A stretch of DNA of 34,613 bases, taken from positions 1 to 34,613 of the IMG/VR virus record IMGVR_UViG_3300046169_000048. The stretch is one strand, 5' to 3'. Below the pieces are notes generated by a model. The model did not search any database. It was not told the DNA's origin and saw nothing but the letters and a program-made list of their open reading frames with translations. The position numbers and the translations under genes are program-made. The number at the start of each line of letters is the position of its first letter. The stretch's first letter is position 1. This stretch comes from a virus. This document shows, piece by piece, positions 1 through 8,065 of the stretch.

Positions 1-551
1 TTTCACAAATGCAATCTGCAAGCGTTAGCACTGGAAGAATAAGTGGTTATGCTGCTGCTGGAGGATCAGCAAATTTTATTGGCGGTGACCTAGAGAATGG
101 CAGTCAATACATTCAAGATGATTTCGTTATAATAAGAAACAAATCAACGCAAACTGTCTTCGCTGAAGTGTTGCGAACATTTGTTCAATACGATGAACTT
201 ACTTTTGATCAAACTTCTGAAATAATGAATATCAAGAAGTCTGAGAGCGTAACTAGGGCAATCACTTATGAACGTGTATCAATGACCAGAGAGCCTGTCT
301 ATTTGAATGGTGGAGCTGGCGTCGTTTATACATCATTCAAAATTGTTCCTACTCGCACTACTGTTGACAGTACAGTCACGACAAGCAATGCTTCTGTTTT
401 TGATAAAGGTACTGTGTTTCGTAGAGAATTAGTTGGGCGTTATCTAGGCAATATCTATGAAGTAAAGGAGTATGCACTGTTTGAAGATACTGTATTAAAG
501 TATGGAAATTTGCAAAATGGAGATACTCTTAACATAAATTTAGTTTCCTAA
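1..551 (+). CDS. Minor tail (tail-tip) protein, 3' part of a gene split by the window ends
   Basis: The frame is open from base 1 with no stop ahead of the first ATG at base 9. It continues exactly the frame that leaves the right edge of the window (start at 34340). Joined across the ends, the gene is 825 nt, 274 codons plus stop. It lies directly after the tape measure gene, where siphophages keep distal-tail and tail-tip genes. No catalytic motif is visible; the sequence is mixed beta-type and rich in Ser, Thr and Val. A tail-tip or distal-tail role is inferred from position only. Confidence 0.65.
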   Translation, partial: SQMQSASVSTGRISGYAAAGGSANFIGGDLENGSQYIQDDFVIIRNKSTQTVFAEVLRTFVQYDELTFDQTSEIMNIKKSESVTRAITYERVSMTREPVYLNGGAGVVYTSFKIVPTRTTVDSTVTTSNASVFDKGTVFRRELVGRYLGNIYEVKEYALFEDTVLKYGNLQNGDTLNINLVS

Positions 552-554
552 GTT

Positions 555-827
555 ATGGCTAATATTGATAAGGTTGTAAAAGGCTCAACGCCATCGCTTA
601 TCCAGACTGAAAAAGCTAATCAGTTGATCAATGCCTTAAATGGATTGCTAAATATGAAAGCAGTCGAACCTGTTATTGTTACTGTTGATGATAGTTTCAA
701 GGTAACTCTAGAGCTTGATACTGCTTCGCTTACTGATTCCCTAGATTTAGAAACAATGCAGGTCACTATCTGTGTAGACGGATCGCCAGTAACTAAAAAT
801 ATTTATGTTCAAAGCGATGAAACGTAA
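555..827 (+). CDS. Hypothetical protein in the tail-tip cluster, 90 aa
   Basis: This small gene starts three bases after the previous stop, and its stop overlaps the next start by one base, so it sits in one polycistron with its neighbours. The N-terminal third is helical (a KANQLINALNGLLN-like stretch) and the rest is beta-rich and acidic. No Shine-Dalgarno sequence precedes the ATG. I do not recognise the family. A small structural or assembly role in the tail tip or baseplate is inferred from position. Confidence 0.6.
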   Translation: MANIDKVVKGSTPSLIQTEKANQLINALNGLLNMKAVEPVIVTVDDSFKVTLELDTASLTDSLDLETMQVTICVDGSPVTKNIYVQSDET

Positions 828-1582
828 TGCCAACTGCAACTTCATTCTCAGCGTTCGGCAAGGGTAACGGATTCCCTATCTGTCTACCTAAAGTTGATGT
901 AAGTGGTTTCGATAAGTGGACTACCTTCGGTGGCTACAATAGCGATGGAGAAGGTTCTATCAATCTCTCCTTGGATTTGCAAAGGGCTATGCCTTTTTAC
1001 TGGAACTTATATGCTTTTGATATTGATGCGAGTTCCAGTTCTTCGCTAGGAGGCTCTTTATCAAGAAGCGGTAATCTTATTCTTCAAGATGGCAACTCGC
1101 TACCTCCTTTTACCCAGCTACCTTCGCCTATCAATAGGCAATGTAGTTACTTTAATTGTTTCGCCTCTGAGACAGGATCTGATACTGGTGCAAGTTATAA
1201 TTTAAACGTAAGAACTATACAGATTCGAAGAATGTACTTTGGCTCGACTGACAATGAGTCTAACTTTATTGGGCTTGGCTTTAATCAAACTTCACAACTT
1301 TCTGCTTCCGCTTCTCAACCTAACGTAAGTGCTAGTTGCTCTATAGAGTTTGGCTCTTACTTTAACACTAATGCTGGCTCAAGTTATTCATTCGCTTTCA
1401 CTACTGTCGGAGGAATAGCAGTTGGGTGCGAAGCGTTCGGATTCGCTTTTGTCGCTGGAGGCGGTGGAGCTACTCATCCCCCAGTCCTTGATCCTGTCAA
1501 TTTATCTGCTGTATCAAATTTTCCTGCTTTCAGTCTGGCAAGCTCAGTTCAGATGAATAATATAGTTTACTATACTTACTAA
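827..1582 (+). CDS. Hypothetical virion (tail tip or fibre) protein, 251 aa
   Basis: The protein is rich in Ser, Gly, Asn and Phe, with few charged residues and several short low-complexity Ser runs. This composition is usual for beta-structured fibre or tail-tip proteins exposed on the virion. It overlaps the stop of the preceding gene by one base and is followed by the beta-helix spike gene. No enzymatic motif is seen. The tail role is inferred from composition and context. Confidence 0.6.
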   Translation: MPTATSFSAFGKGNGFPICLPKVDVSGFDKWTTFGGYNSDGEGSINLSLDLQRAMPFYWNLYAFDIDASSSSSLGGSLSRSGNLILQDGNSLPPFTQLPSPINRQCSYFNCFASETGSDTGASYNLNVRTIQIRRMYFGSTDNESNFIGLGFNQTSQLSASASQPNVSASCSIEFGSYFNTNAGSSYSFAFTTVGGIAVGCEAFGFAFVAGGGGATHPPVLDPVNLSAVSNFPAFSLASSVQMNNIVYYTY

Positions 1583-1605
1583 CTTAACATTAATCTTATC
1601 TATAT

Positions 1606-2685
1606 ATGGGTCTACAAATATTTGCAAATATTGACGCTACCAGTCTTGGAGGTGCGAGAGTTGTTTCTAGTACAGATTTGCGTTCTAAAAGTTTCAAGCA
1701 GTTCGCTGCTGGAGACGCTGTTGTCGTTGATATATTTCTTACTGGTCAGAATGGTGCGTTAGATATTCAGGCTTACCCTACTCGTAGATTAGGCATAGGT
1801 TCAATTAATGCAAAGCCAACTGGCGGTACGTTTGATATAGGCAGTCAAACTGGTCTAGCTTACAACATTAGTGCATCCGACTTACAGACTGCTATAACTG
1901 CTGAAGTAGCTGCCTGTACAATCACTCAGCTTGCTCCATTCACTTTTAAGTGCGAGTTTAATGCGAATGGCGATCAAACCATCCCATCTATTGATGCGAC
2001 TGCACTTACGCCATCTTCTACTGTAAGTATTCAAGCAATCGTTGAGGGTACTGGCTCAGTAAAGGAACAATGGTTAATTAGACTTTTCGAAAACCCTATC
2101 GCTATCGTTGATTCCAACTGGACTAACATTAGTGGAAATGGCGTTCGTGGAACGCTAAACTTAGGAACTGTCGGAGTCTATGATTTACTAGACAGCAATA
2201 CGTCTGTAAATACTACTATAGAGCTTGAAATAACGGATGCTAACGGAGACATCCAGACGATTTTCCAAGCTCCTCTGACGCTCACAGGAGAGGTTATAGG
2301 TCAAGGCGTGACAGGGGTAGCCTCGTTTGGTTCTTACGCTACTGCAGCTCAACTAGCTGCTGGATTTACTCGCTCAACCTATGTCTTTGTATCGGATGCC
2401 GATGGTAGCGATAGTGGAGGTCAGCGTGGTCGAGCAGACAAACCTTACAAGACTACTGCCGCAGGATTCACAGCTTCTCAATCTGGCGATGTTGTAGTGA
2501 TTAGAGATGGAGATTTCTCCTCTTCTTCTAACACTCCTGTGAATAATACTTATATCAGAGTTGAGCCTAAAGCGATTGGTCCGACTTTGTTTGGATTTGG
2601 TAACTCATTTTCTTGCGAGGGTAAATTTACGAAAATTTCAGATTTCTCTTCAGCCACGCTGAAAGGGATTCAATGCAACTTTTGA
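1606..2685 (+). CDS. Tail spike / beta-helix receptor-binding protein, part 1 (frame broken)
   Basis: The N-terminal ~240 residues are Thr- and Ala-rich and beta-like, probably virion-anchoring. From about residue 255 comes YVFVSDADGSD...RGRADKPYKT, the typical entry of phage right-handed beta-helix (pectate-lyase-like) spikes. The frame ends in a TGA at 2683, but the beta-helix text resumes at once in the +1 frame (2684-3004) and again in the next +1 frame (3003-3131). Restored, the gene would span 1606-3131, about 507 residues. The likely role is receptor binding or polysaccharide depolymerisation at the tail tip. The ATG follows an AT-rich leader without Shine-Dalgarno. Confidence 0.7.
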   Translation: MGLQIFANIDATSLGGARVVSSTDLRSKSFKQFAAGDAVVVDIFLTGQNGALDIQAYPTRRLGIGSINAKPTGGTFDIGSQTGLAYNISASDLQTAITAEVAACTITQLAPFTFKCEFNANGDQTIPSIDATALTPSSTVSIQAIVEGTGSVKEQWLIRLFENPIAIVDSNWTNISGNGVRGTLNLGTVGVYDLLDSNTSVNTTIELEITDANGDIQTIFQAPLTLTGEVIGQGVTGVASFGSYATAAQLAAGFTRSTYVFVSDADGSDSGGQRGRADKPYKTTAAGFTASQSGDVVVIRDGDFSSSSNTPVNNTYIRVEPKAIGPTLFGFGNSFSCEGKFTKISDFSSATLKGIQCNF

Positions 2686-3004
2686 TTACGTATCTGTTGG
2701 AGGTGGTGGCGATTGCTTCTTTGATAACTGCGACTTCATTGGTGACTCTACCACAAATGCTTCAATTTCAATAAGCGGTGGAAGTACAACTCATTTAAGA
2801 AACTGTCGAGTGACTGCAACTGTCGCAGGTCTTGACTGTTTACGAACTCAGACAAGTACCGATGTAATTTTAGCAAATGATACTGAGTTTATTTCTGAAG
2901 ATGGAGGTAACGGAATACAGGTTATTGGAACTGCTCTCCCTAATGTTCAGTTAAAAGATTGTGCTATCAAGACTGTCGTTACTGGAACTTATACTGCTCC
3001 CTAA
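2684..3004 (+). CDS. Tail spike, part 2 (continuation in the +1 frame)
   Basis: Translated from the base after the T of the TGA, this reads DYVSVGGGGDCFFDNCDF and onward, with the DxCxF/N-type repeats of a beta helix continuing those of part 1. It has no credible start of its own (a GTG lies at 2810). The upstream +1 frame closes at a stop 24 nt before the break, so the shift must lie within about eight codons. It ends at a TAA (3002) directly after CCC, where the text moves again to the next +1 frame. Confidence 0.55.
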   Translation, partial: DYVSVGGGGDCFFDNCDFIGDSTTNASISISGGSTTHLRNCRVTATVAGLDCLRTQTSTDVILANDTEFISEDGGNGIQVIGTALPNVQLKDCAIKTVVTGTYTAP

Positions 3005-3131
3005 GGCGATCAAGCAAACTTCTGCAACTTCTACCATCTACGTTCAGGGTAGCTTGAGTAGCACTCACGATACTGATGGAGTGGTACTGGATGGAGGTAT
3101 CCACATGGTTAATTCTAACTACAATTTATAA
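3003..3131 (+). CDS. Tail spike, part 3 (C-terminal end, second +1 frame)
   Basis: This open segment, about 42 residues beginning KAIKQTSATST, continues the Ser/Thr-rich spike and ends in a TAA that overlaps the ATG of the next gene by one base, as a normal gene junction in this genome would. Reading part 2 right up to its stop gives ordinary beta-helix sequence, while the alternative frame there is an unnatural Leu-rich string. The shift is therefore at or very near CCC-TAA. Confidence 0.5.
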   Translation, partial: KAIKQTSATSTIYVQGSLSSTHDTDGVVLDGGIHMVNSNYNL

Positions 3132-3505
3132 TGGCGACTCATAAAGTAAATGGACAATTACAAGTAACTCAAACTGCTACGTTTGATTCTCATGTTCAAG
3201 CAAACAGTCTTATCGTAAATGGTGGGAGCAGAATTAATGATGTACAATTTAGTGCTTACACCATAGATTTTCCAAGCATATCAGGAAATTCAAATGCATC
3301 GGTGACTCAAACTTTTACAGGTGTCGTTGTAGCTAATAATAATTTCTCTTCACTTGAATTACCACTAGCTATTGACGACGGCATCGTTGGATCTGCTCAC
3401 GTATCTGCTGACGATGTTATAAAGATAGACTTGCACAATACCACCAGTCAAACAATAGACCCTGCATCTGGGGTCTATAAGGTAATGGTAATGACTTTCG
3501 CTTAA
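3131..3505 (+). CDS. Tail fibre-like protein, 124 aa
   Basis: The protein begins MATHKVNGQLQVTQTATFDSHVQ, a beta-strand repeat style often seen at the start of phage fibre and tail-spike shaft domains, and ends in a compact hydrophobic beta segment. It overlaps the spike stop by one base and has no Shine-Dalgarno sequence. It may be a separate fibre tip or accessory subunit of the spike. Family membership is uncertain. Confidence 0.6.
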   Translation: MATHKVNGQLQVTQTATFDSHVQANSLIVNGGSRINDVQFSAYTIDFPSISGNSNASVTQTFTGVVVANNNFSSLELPLAIDDGIVGSAHVSADDVIKIDLHNTTSQTIDPASGVYKVMVMTFA

Positions 3506-3529
3506 CTTAACATCTAATTCTTATTTATA

Positions 3530-3775
3530 ATGTCTTCAACAAAAGTATCTGAACAAACTCGTAGTGCGGTAGGCGGTCAGTCCGTTACCATTACTACTTC
3601 TTTCGCAAATCTTACAAGAGCTGTTTACGTTGGAACTGCTGGCAATCTTTCTGTCGTTTTTTCTGACGGCTCAACTGTCACGATCAACGATGCCGCAAAT
3701 GGTTATCATCCATTGCAACTTTCTGGCATCAATGGGACTGGCACTACTGCTGGAAACGTAGTCGCTTTATTTTAA
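3530..3775 (+). CDS. Small beta-rich virion protein, 81 aa
   Basis: This short Thr/Gly/Val-rich protein contains a VYVGTAGNLSVVFSDGSTV segment followed by a HPLQLSGIN segment. The layout resembles small spike-base or fibre-associated proteins encoded next to phage fibre genes. The leader is AT-rich with no Shine-Dalgarno sequence. It lies between two fibre genes, so a virion surface role is inferred. Confidence 0.55.
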   Translation: MSSTKVSEQTRSAVGGQSVTITTSFANLTRAVYVGTAGNLSVVFSDGSTVTINDAANGYHPLQLSGINGTGTTAGNVVALF

Positions 3776-3781
3776 CTCCCG

Positions 3782-4702
3782 ATGGGTGCTTACTCTGGCA
3801 TAGGACTCGGACTGCGAGGTGCAGGGTCTCTGACTACTGCTCCGCATATCGGTAAGGCTACCGCTCCGAGTTATAACGCTAACGCTCAGGCTTACTTTGA
3901 TGCGGTAGAAATCTTTGACGCTACTGCTTTCGACTTGAGTTCTTATAATGCTACTTATACGACTGAGTATGTTAAAGATGTACATAATAATCTTTTCAAT
4001 TCTTTAGACTCTATATGGAGCAATATTGGTCAGTTTATCATACTATGCGGTAAGAAGGATGCAGTCGGAGTTCCTGCAAAGGGTGCCACAATGACGTTGG
4101 TAAATTATTCTTCGAGTAATTTTAATCCAGTTCAAACTGGTTCTGGTAGTAGCGGTAAGATAGGACTCAAAAGCGGTAGCGGTCAGTATTTAACTTTACC
4201 TAACAATACTCCTCCTTTGAATCTTCAAGTTGTACCAAGTGCCAACAAGGATGATATTTCGTTTATTCAAGTCGTTACAAATGGAGCAGGAAACTATGAT
4301 AGCGGTTTTGATTACTTTGAAAATAGTGGCAATGCAGGGTACTTCGAGACGAATCAGAAGTATGATACAGTTCAGTATTTTTACGGAAAAACTTACACAA
4401 ATAGTATATCAGCAAGTACAAGTTTTGCGACTGAAGCTTACTGGGTGTATGCTAATTATCAAGGAACTGCTTATATTGCTAAGAATGGAGGCAGTCCATC
4501 TGCATCTACTAGTGGAGTAACTACAACTTATACAGGTATTGGTGCTGGTGGTAGTGGAGGTCAAAACTTCAGATTTACAGGTGGAGGAAATAGCGGTAGA
4601 TTCCCACTATTGATGAGCTACAAAAATGGTGCTCCTTCAGGTACTATCAAGAGTGCATTTAAAACTTTCTTAGAAGCGTTTGGAGATTCTACAATACCAT
4701 GA
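3782..4702 (+). CDS. Tail fibre / surface protein, 306 aa
   Basis: The start is glycine-rich (MGAYSGIGLGLRGAGSLTT) and is followed by a hydrophilic, aromatic-rich middle and a Gly/Ser-rich C-terminal part. The sequence has few charges and many Tyr, Asn and Ser, as in phage adhesin domains that bind host glycans. It starts six bases after the previous stop and overlaps the next start by four bases (ATGA). It is probably an adhesin or receptor-binding tip; no enzymatic signature is visible. Confidence 0.6.
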   Translation: MGAYSGIGLGLRGAGSLTTAPHIGKATAPSYNANAQAYFDAVEIFDATAFDLSSYNATYTTEYVKDVHNNLFNSLDSIWSNIGQFIILCGKKDAVGVPAKGATMTLVNYSSSNFNPVQTGSGSSGKIGLKSGSGQYLTLPNNTPPLNLQVVPSANKDDISFIQVVTNGAGNYDSGFDYFENSGNAGYFETNQKYDTVQYFYGKTYTNSISASTSFATEAYWVYANYQGTAYIAKNGGSPSASTSGVTTTYTGIGAGGSGGQNFRFTGGGNSGRFPLLMSYKNGAPSGTIKSAFKTFLEAFGDSTIP

Positions 4703-5076
4703 GCATGACAAATTCAGAACTATCGATGCTCTCAAGTTGCATCAATGCCGATCCGTTTACTCAAGAGCAAAGTGACTTTCTAAATCAATGGTGGATGATT
4801 GTTACGGATGCTCAAGTTGATTCATTCAATAGCCAACTTCCAGAGATGTATTCTATCGTCTCTTCAGAAAGCAATGATGGCGTTAAGGTTATACCTATTG
4901 CAATTATCACCGATGAGAAAATCTATGCTTCCGTGCTTGAGGAACTGCAAGCTCTTGAAACTATTAAACTTCAATCAACTGACTTTCCTCAAAGAGATAT
5001 AATTAATTCCGAGCCTACTGGTCGCGAAACTACTGAAGAGGAAATGAACGCTCTACTCGAAGCGTTAGGACTATAA
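4699..5076 (+). CDS. Hypothetical acidic protein, 125 aa, end of tail operon
   Basis: The stop-start overlap ATGA with the fibre gene indicates translational coupling. The protein is acidic and mostly helical, with a C terminus ending GRETTEEEMNALLEALGL. It could be a fibre chaperone or a tail-tip accessory protein, since small acidic helical proteins often follow fibre genes. I do not recognise a family. Confidence 0.6.
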   Translation: MSMTNSELSMLSSCINADPFTQEQSDFLNQWWMIVTDAQVDSFNSQLPEMYSIVSSESNDGVKVIPIAIITDEKIYASVLEELQALETIKLQSTDFPQRDIINSEPTGRETTEEEMNALLEALGL

Positions 5077-5077
5077 A

Positions 5078-5242
5078 ATGGACGATATTATTTACAGGTC
5101 TTTTATCGGAATGTTCGGATTCTTTGCTACTATTGAACTTACACCTGTAAATGAAATATTAGGTTTTGCTGTTGGTGTAGCTACATTTGTGTACATGACA
5201 TCATCAGCAGTAAAGGTAATACGAGAACTTTTAAACAAGTAA
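5078..5242 (+). CDS. Small membrane protein, holin-like, 54 aa
   Basis: This short ORF begins MDDIIYRSFIGMFGFFA and holds two hydrophobic segments, about residues 8-20 and 28-46. It ends in a basic tail (KVIRELLNK). It starts one base after the preceding stop, and its stop shares a base with the next ATG at 5242. Size, two membrane spans and position next to other membrane genes fit a class II holin or a small lysis accessory protein. This is inference from topology only. Confidence 0.55.
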   Translation: MDDIIYRSFIGMFGFFATIELTPVNEILGFAVGVATFVYMTSSAVKVIRELLNK

Positions 5243-5523
5243 TGCCTAGCATTAACGATAACACTTCTATAACTATACCGCTACGTAACTTGCTTGCGTT
5301 AGTAGCTGGTACAGCAATAGCTGTGACTGGATATTTCCATGTTACTGAGCGTGTTACAATGCTTGAGCATGAGTTGTCTATGATGCGAAACAAAGTATCT
5401 GATAACAAGCAATGGATTATAGACTGGGAAAAAGAAGGTCTACTACCTGCTGACATTATACAGAATAACAAAATAGAGTTCCTTGAAAGCAGGGTTCTCA
5501 AAATTGAGAATGTAATAGAATGA
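5242..5523 (+). CDS. Membrane-anchored coiled-coil protein, possible lysis accessory, 93 aa
   Basis: One hydrophobic segment at about residues 14-33 (LRNLLALVAGTAIAVTGYF) follows a short N-terminal tail. The rest is heptad-like and charged, suggesting a coiled coil (RVTMLEHELSMMRNKV and a second helix near the end). The topology recalls spanin-like or XhlA-like lysis proteins. It overlaps both neighbours (one base upstream, four downstream), so the three membrane genes form one coupled unit. Confidence 0.55.
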   Translation: MPSINDNTSITIPLRNLLALVAGTAIAVTGYFHVTERVTMLEHELSMMRNKVSDNKQWIIDWEKEGLLPADIIQNNKIEFLESRVLKIENVIE

Positions 5524-5924
5524 CTCCTGAACTTATAGCAATGCTAGGTGGAGGCATGAGTGGCTTCGTTATGAAGTTTCTTGCTAAACAAGCTGAGACT
5601 CAGGCTCGCCTCTTCGAACAAACAATAAAAAAACAGCAAGTTGCCGATGCATCAGCCGATGCTGCTTACAAACGTGGCGGTGAAGCTGGAGGATGGATAC
5701 GTAGGTTTATAACAATCGTAGTAATGTTCGCAGTAGTCGCTGCTCCATTCATAATCGCCTTCACAAGCGTAGGTGTTTCCGTTGAGAAGGAAACCAGCTT
5801 CCTCTTTGGGCTTGTTAAGGGAGCTAAGTGGGAGACTGTCACAGGGTACGTCATACTGCCTGAGGTAAGGCAAACTGCATTAGCTATCGTTGGTTTTTAC
5901 TTCGGTTCATCTCAGGTCAAGTAA
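5520..5924 (+). CDS. Holin-like multi-span membrane protein, 134 aa
   Basis: An amphipathic N-terminal helix (residues 20-50) with many Gln and Ala is followed by a hydrophobic span at about 60-80 (RFITIVVMFAVVAAPFIIAF). A C-terminal hydrophobic part ends AIVGFYFGSSQVK. The C-terminal GFYFG-type ending and the overall plan resemble marine-phage holin-like proteins. It is coupled by ATGA overlap to the coiled-coil membrane gene. The endolysin candidate lies further downstream (9695), so the lysis genes are not adjacent. The holin role is inferred. Confidence 0.55.
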   Translation: MTPELIAMLGGGMSGFVMKFLAKQAETQARLFEQTIKKQQVADASADAAYKRGGEAGGWIRRFITIVVMFAVVAAPFIIAFTSVGVSVEKETSFLFGLVKGAKWETVTGYVILPEVRQTALAIVGFYFGSSQVK

Positions 5925-5973
5925 TTATACAATCTTTTGACAATACTTACCTGCGTGTCTTACATCAGCACCA

Positions 5974-6468
5974 ATGTCCTATAAGGGATTCATAGGTAGC
6001 GACTCTTGGACTAGAGGTCAGAAAAAAGAGTCAGAGTTCGGTAAGCTGCTCGTAGAGCGTTACCCTGAGGCTCGCCCTGCGACTTTTCAAGAGCAGGTCA
6101 GGCATATAGACTGGATATGTGACAAGGGTACGATAGACGTCAAAGCGATGAAGCGTGTATCGAGAAGTAGCAATATCCAGAGTGAATTTATATGGGTAGA
6201 GTTCAAAGGAAATGCAGGTAGGGCTGGCTGGCTTTACGGCAATCAGGACTACGTAGCCTTTGAAGCTCCTGAGAAGTTCGTTATAGTGCGTAGGGCTGAC
6301 CTTCAGACATTAGCTGAGAAACTATGCGATCTAGACGATAGGGTGAGTGTGGCTAAAGATGCATTATATAAAAACTACACTAGAAAAGGAAAGCTTGACG
6401 AAATATCAATGATTCGTTTCGATGATTTATTCAAGATAGAAAACTTTTCAATTACAAAACATACATGA
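5974..6468 (+). CDS. PD-(D/E)XK-like phage nuclease, 164 aa
   Basis: The pattern E20/E22, then HIDW near D46, then GTIDVKAMK with D55-V-K57, fits the core of a PD-(D/E)XK nuclease fold. It is followed by EFIWVEFKG and GWLYGNQDYVAFE, motifs I associate with a family of small phage endonuclease-like proteins. The likely role is DNA branch resolution or host DNA degradation. It begins a separate group after the membrane genes; a TTGACA at 5936 could be part of a weak promoter. The stop overlaps the dNMP kinase start by four bases. Confidence 0.6.
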   Translation: MSYKGFIGSDSWTRGQKKESEFGKLLVERYPEARPATFQEQVRHIDWICDKGTIDVKAMKRVSRSSNIQSEFIWVEFKGNAGRAGWLYGNQDYVAFEAPEKFVIVRRADLQTLAEKLCDLDDRVSVAKDALYKNYTRKGKLDEISMIRFDDLFKIENFSITKHT

Positions 6469-6998
6469 AAATTATAGCACTCACAGGATGCAAGATGGTA
6501 GGCAAATCTACAGTCGCTCAGGCTATCGCAGATGAATCCGATAAGGCAGTACATATAATATCTTTTGCTGATCCTATAAGAGCAATGCTTCAGGCTATGG
6601 GTGTACGATCAGAAAACCTAAATATGCAATCATTGAAAGAGGAAAAGATATCAGGTCTTGGAAAAAGTGCTAGGTATCTTTTGCAAACTCTTGGAACTGA
6701 ATGGGGTCGAGGGATGATCGCTAATGATATTTGGCTGTGGGCTATGCAACATCAAATAGAACTTGAAAAAGAAGCTGGTGCTGAAATAGTTGTTATTGAT
6801 GATTTGAGATTTGAGAATGAAGCTGATTGGATAACATCCGTTGGTGGTTATGTAGTTAGGCTAAAAAGAGATGGTTATAACTATGGTTTTGATCCTCACT
6901 CAACTGAGAAACCTCTACCTATTCACAAAACTGATTTAACCTATGACGCATCGGATGAAGATGATGCTGCTAAAACTATCCTATCCCTTGTTGAATAG
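6465..6998 (+). CDS. Deoxynucleoside monophosphate kinase
   Basis: A Walker A motif GCKMVGKST sits at residues 8-16, followed by the family pattern LGTEWGRGMIANDIWLWAM and a Walker B-like VVIDDLRFENEADWI. These are the hallmarks of phage dNMP kinases related to T4 gp1, which phosphorylate dNMPs and, in T4, modified hydroxymethyl-dCMP. The length, 177 aa, is normal to slightly short. In this genome it may supply dNTPs and may be relevant to the hypermodification genes at 16.6-19.4 kb, though no nucleotide-level modifying enzyme is visible. It is translationally coupled to the nuclease gene. Confidence 0.85.
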   Translation: MKIIALTGCKMVGKSTVAQAIADESDKAVHIISFADPIRAMLQAMGVRSENLNMQSLKEEKISGLGKSARYLLQTLGTEWGRGMIANDIWLWAMQHQIELEKEAGAEIVVIDDLRFENEADWITSVGGYVVRLKRDGYNYGFDPHSTEKPLPIHKTDLTYDASDEDDAAKTILSLVE

Positions 6999-7020
6999 AT
7001 TTACACTTGATTTATTATTG

Positions 7021-7284
7021 ATGGCATCTACTGAAGAAGCATTTGAAAACGCTAAGGCTATACTTGGTGAACAATTCCAACACTACGCAATCGTAGTCCA
7101 GTATGACGATGGAAGCGTGTGGCATGAATCAAATAATCAGCTAGTCGAGAAGGCTCTTTACCATGAAGCTCTAGGCATGATTCGTGAAGAAAAAGAATAC
7201 GATGATTCCGACATAGAACTAGAGTGGGATGAGGATGATGATGACGATGGATGGGAAACTGTTGATGAAGAAGTAGAGGAATAA
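7021..7284 (+). CDS. Hypothetical highly acidic protein, 87 aa
   Basis: I chose the ATG at 7021 (MASTEEAFENAKAILG) rather than an upstream in-frame ATG at 6943, because the extra residues only overlap the kinase gene and look unnatural. The last 30 residues are nearly all Asp and Glu, a DNA-mimic-like tail. It is the last gene before a terminator at 7313. The start region closely matches that of the gpW-like gene at 24275. DNA mimicry, for example anti-restriction, is possible but unproven. Confidence 0.6.
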   Translation: MASTEEAFENAKAILGEQFQHYAIVVQYDDGSVWHESNNQLVEKALYHEALGMIREEKEYDDSDIELEWDEDDDDDGWETVDEEVEE

Positions 7285-7312
7285 TCACTCTAAACATACC
7301 CAATCCCCTGCG

Positions 7313-7337
7313 AACCTACTTAAACAGTAGGTTTTTT
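7313..7337 (+). terminator. Rho-independent terminator after the dNMP kinase operon
   Basis: A perfect 8-bp stem AACCTACT / AGTAGGTT with a five-base loop runs into six T residues. It closes the operon ending with the acidic protein gene and lies just upstream of a strong promoter. Part of it (CTTAAACAGTAGG) recurs at 29119, ahead of another copy of the same promoter. Confidence 0.8.
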
Positions 7338-7345
7338 CGTATCTA

Positions 7346-7403
7346 AAAAAGTTAATAAAAAGTTAGAAATACGCTTTACATTGTATATCTGCTCAGGCAT
7401 AAT
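7346..7403 (+). promoter_or_regulatory. Repeated strong promoter, copy 1 (A-rich upstream element plus sigma-70 boxes)
   Basis: The -35 box is TTTACA (7375-7380) and the -10 box is CATAAT (7398-7403), with a 17-base spacer. An A-tract region with GTTA repeats lies upstream, like an UP element. The downstream leader ends CTATAAAAAACACTACT directly before the ATG at 7444, without a Shine-Dalgarno sequence. Closely matching copies lie at 8609-8637, 22712-22740 and 29163-29191. Confidence 0.85.
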
Positions 7404-7443
7404 GGTGTTACACTTAAATTACTAACCTATAAAAAACACTACT

Positions 7444-8052
7444 ATGGATTACGTCACTATCACACAATCACTCAACTTCCAAAAGGATAACAACTGCTGT
7501 GCAGTAGTAAGTCTTTCTACTGCCGCTAATATCGACTTCGAATCTGCACAAGCGATGTTCGCTGACAAAGGTCGTATGCCTAAACAGGGTACTGCACTTC
7601 ACGTTTCCTTACGAGTCATGAAGCTCCTCATGAAAACAAAGCGTCTCAATCAATATACTGGCACGACTGTATGCAGGACATTGCGTAACCTTTCCAAGTC
7701 TGGAACATTTATCATAGACGTTCGTGGTCATATCTTCACTTACAAAAATGGTGAGATACAAGATTGGATCGAAGCTAATAGCCGTAAGCGTATCGAGAAT
7801 GTATGGTACGTTGAGTCTGTTAAGGATCACGCCAATGAGGAAAAAGTTATTCGCTCTATCACTAGAGGCTTGAACAAACTAAAGAATCCAACTCGCAAGT
7901 CTCGCAAGACTGCTCGTCGTAAGGGTTACAAATGCTTTGTGCGTTGCAAAAAGACAAACGTCACTAAGATAGTAAAGGTCTTGGTCTACAAGCAATCCGA
8001 AATCAAAAGTCTACTTAAGAAATATAACTACGAGCTAGTAGGACTCGTCTAA
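7444..8052 (+). CDS. Papain-like cysteine protease-type protein with basic C-terminal region
   Basis: NNCCAVVSLSTA places a nucleophile Cys at residue 18 or 19. RGHIFTYKNGEIQDW supplies His96 and Asp107, the order Cys-His-Asp of papain/C39-like peptidases seen in many phages. Residues ~130-165 are strongly basic (TRKSRKTARRKGYK), suggesting nucleic-acid binding or a processed tail. The gene has its own strong promoter, consistent with early expression. Cleavage of a host protein is a plausible but unproven role. Confidence 0.6.
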   Translation: MDYVTITQSLNFQKDNNCCAVVSLSTAANIDFESAQAMFADKGRMPKQGTALHVSLRVMKLLMKTKRLNQYTGTTVCRTLRNLSKSGTFIIDVRGHIFTYKNGEIQDWIEANSRKRIENVWYVESVKDHANEEKVIRSITRGLNKLKNPTRKSRKTARRKGYKCFVRCKKTNVTKIVKVLVYKQSEIKSLLKKYNYELVGLV

Positions 8053-8065
8053 TAATAATATCAAC

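Noticed and set aside
4230-4520. 96-codon ORF in another frame inside the fibre gene
   Set aside because: Its Met/Leu/Ile-rich product looks unnatural and the fibre frame is continuous.
5936-5941. TTGACA hexamers as promoters (5936, 20002, 24109, 24256, 24496, 31884)
   Set aside because: Most coincide with a stop codon plus CA or lie inside genes and lack a -10 box at 16-18 bases; only 15476 was kept, with low confidence.
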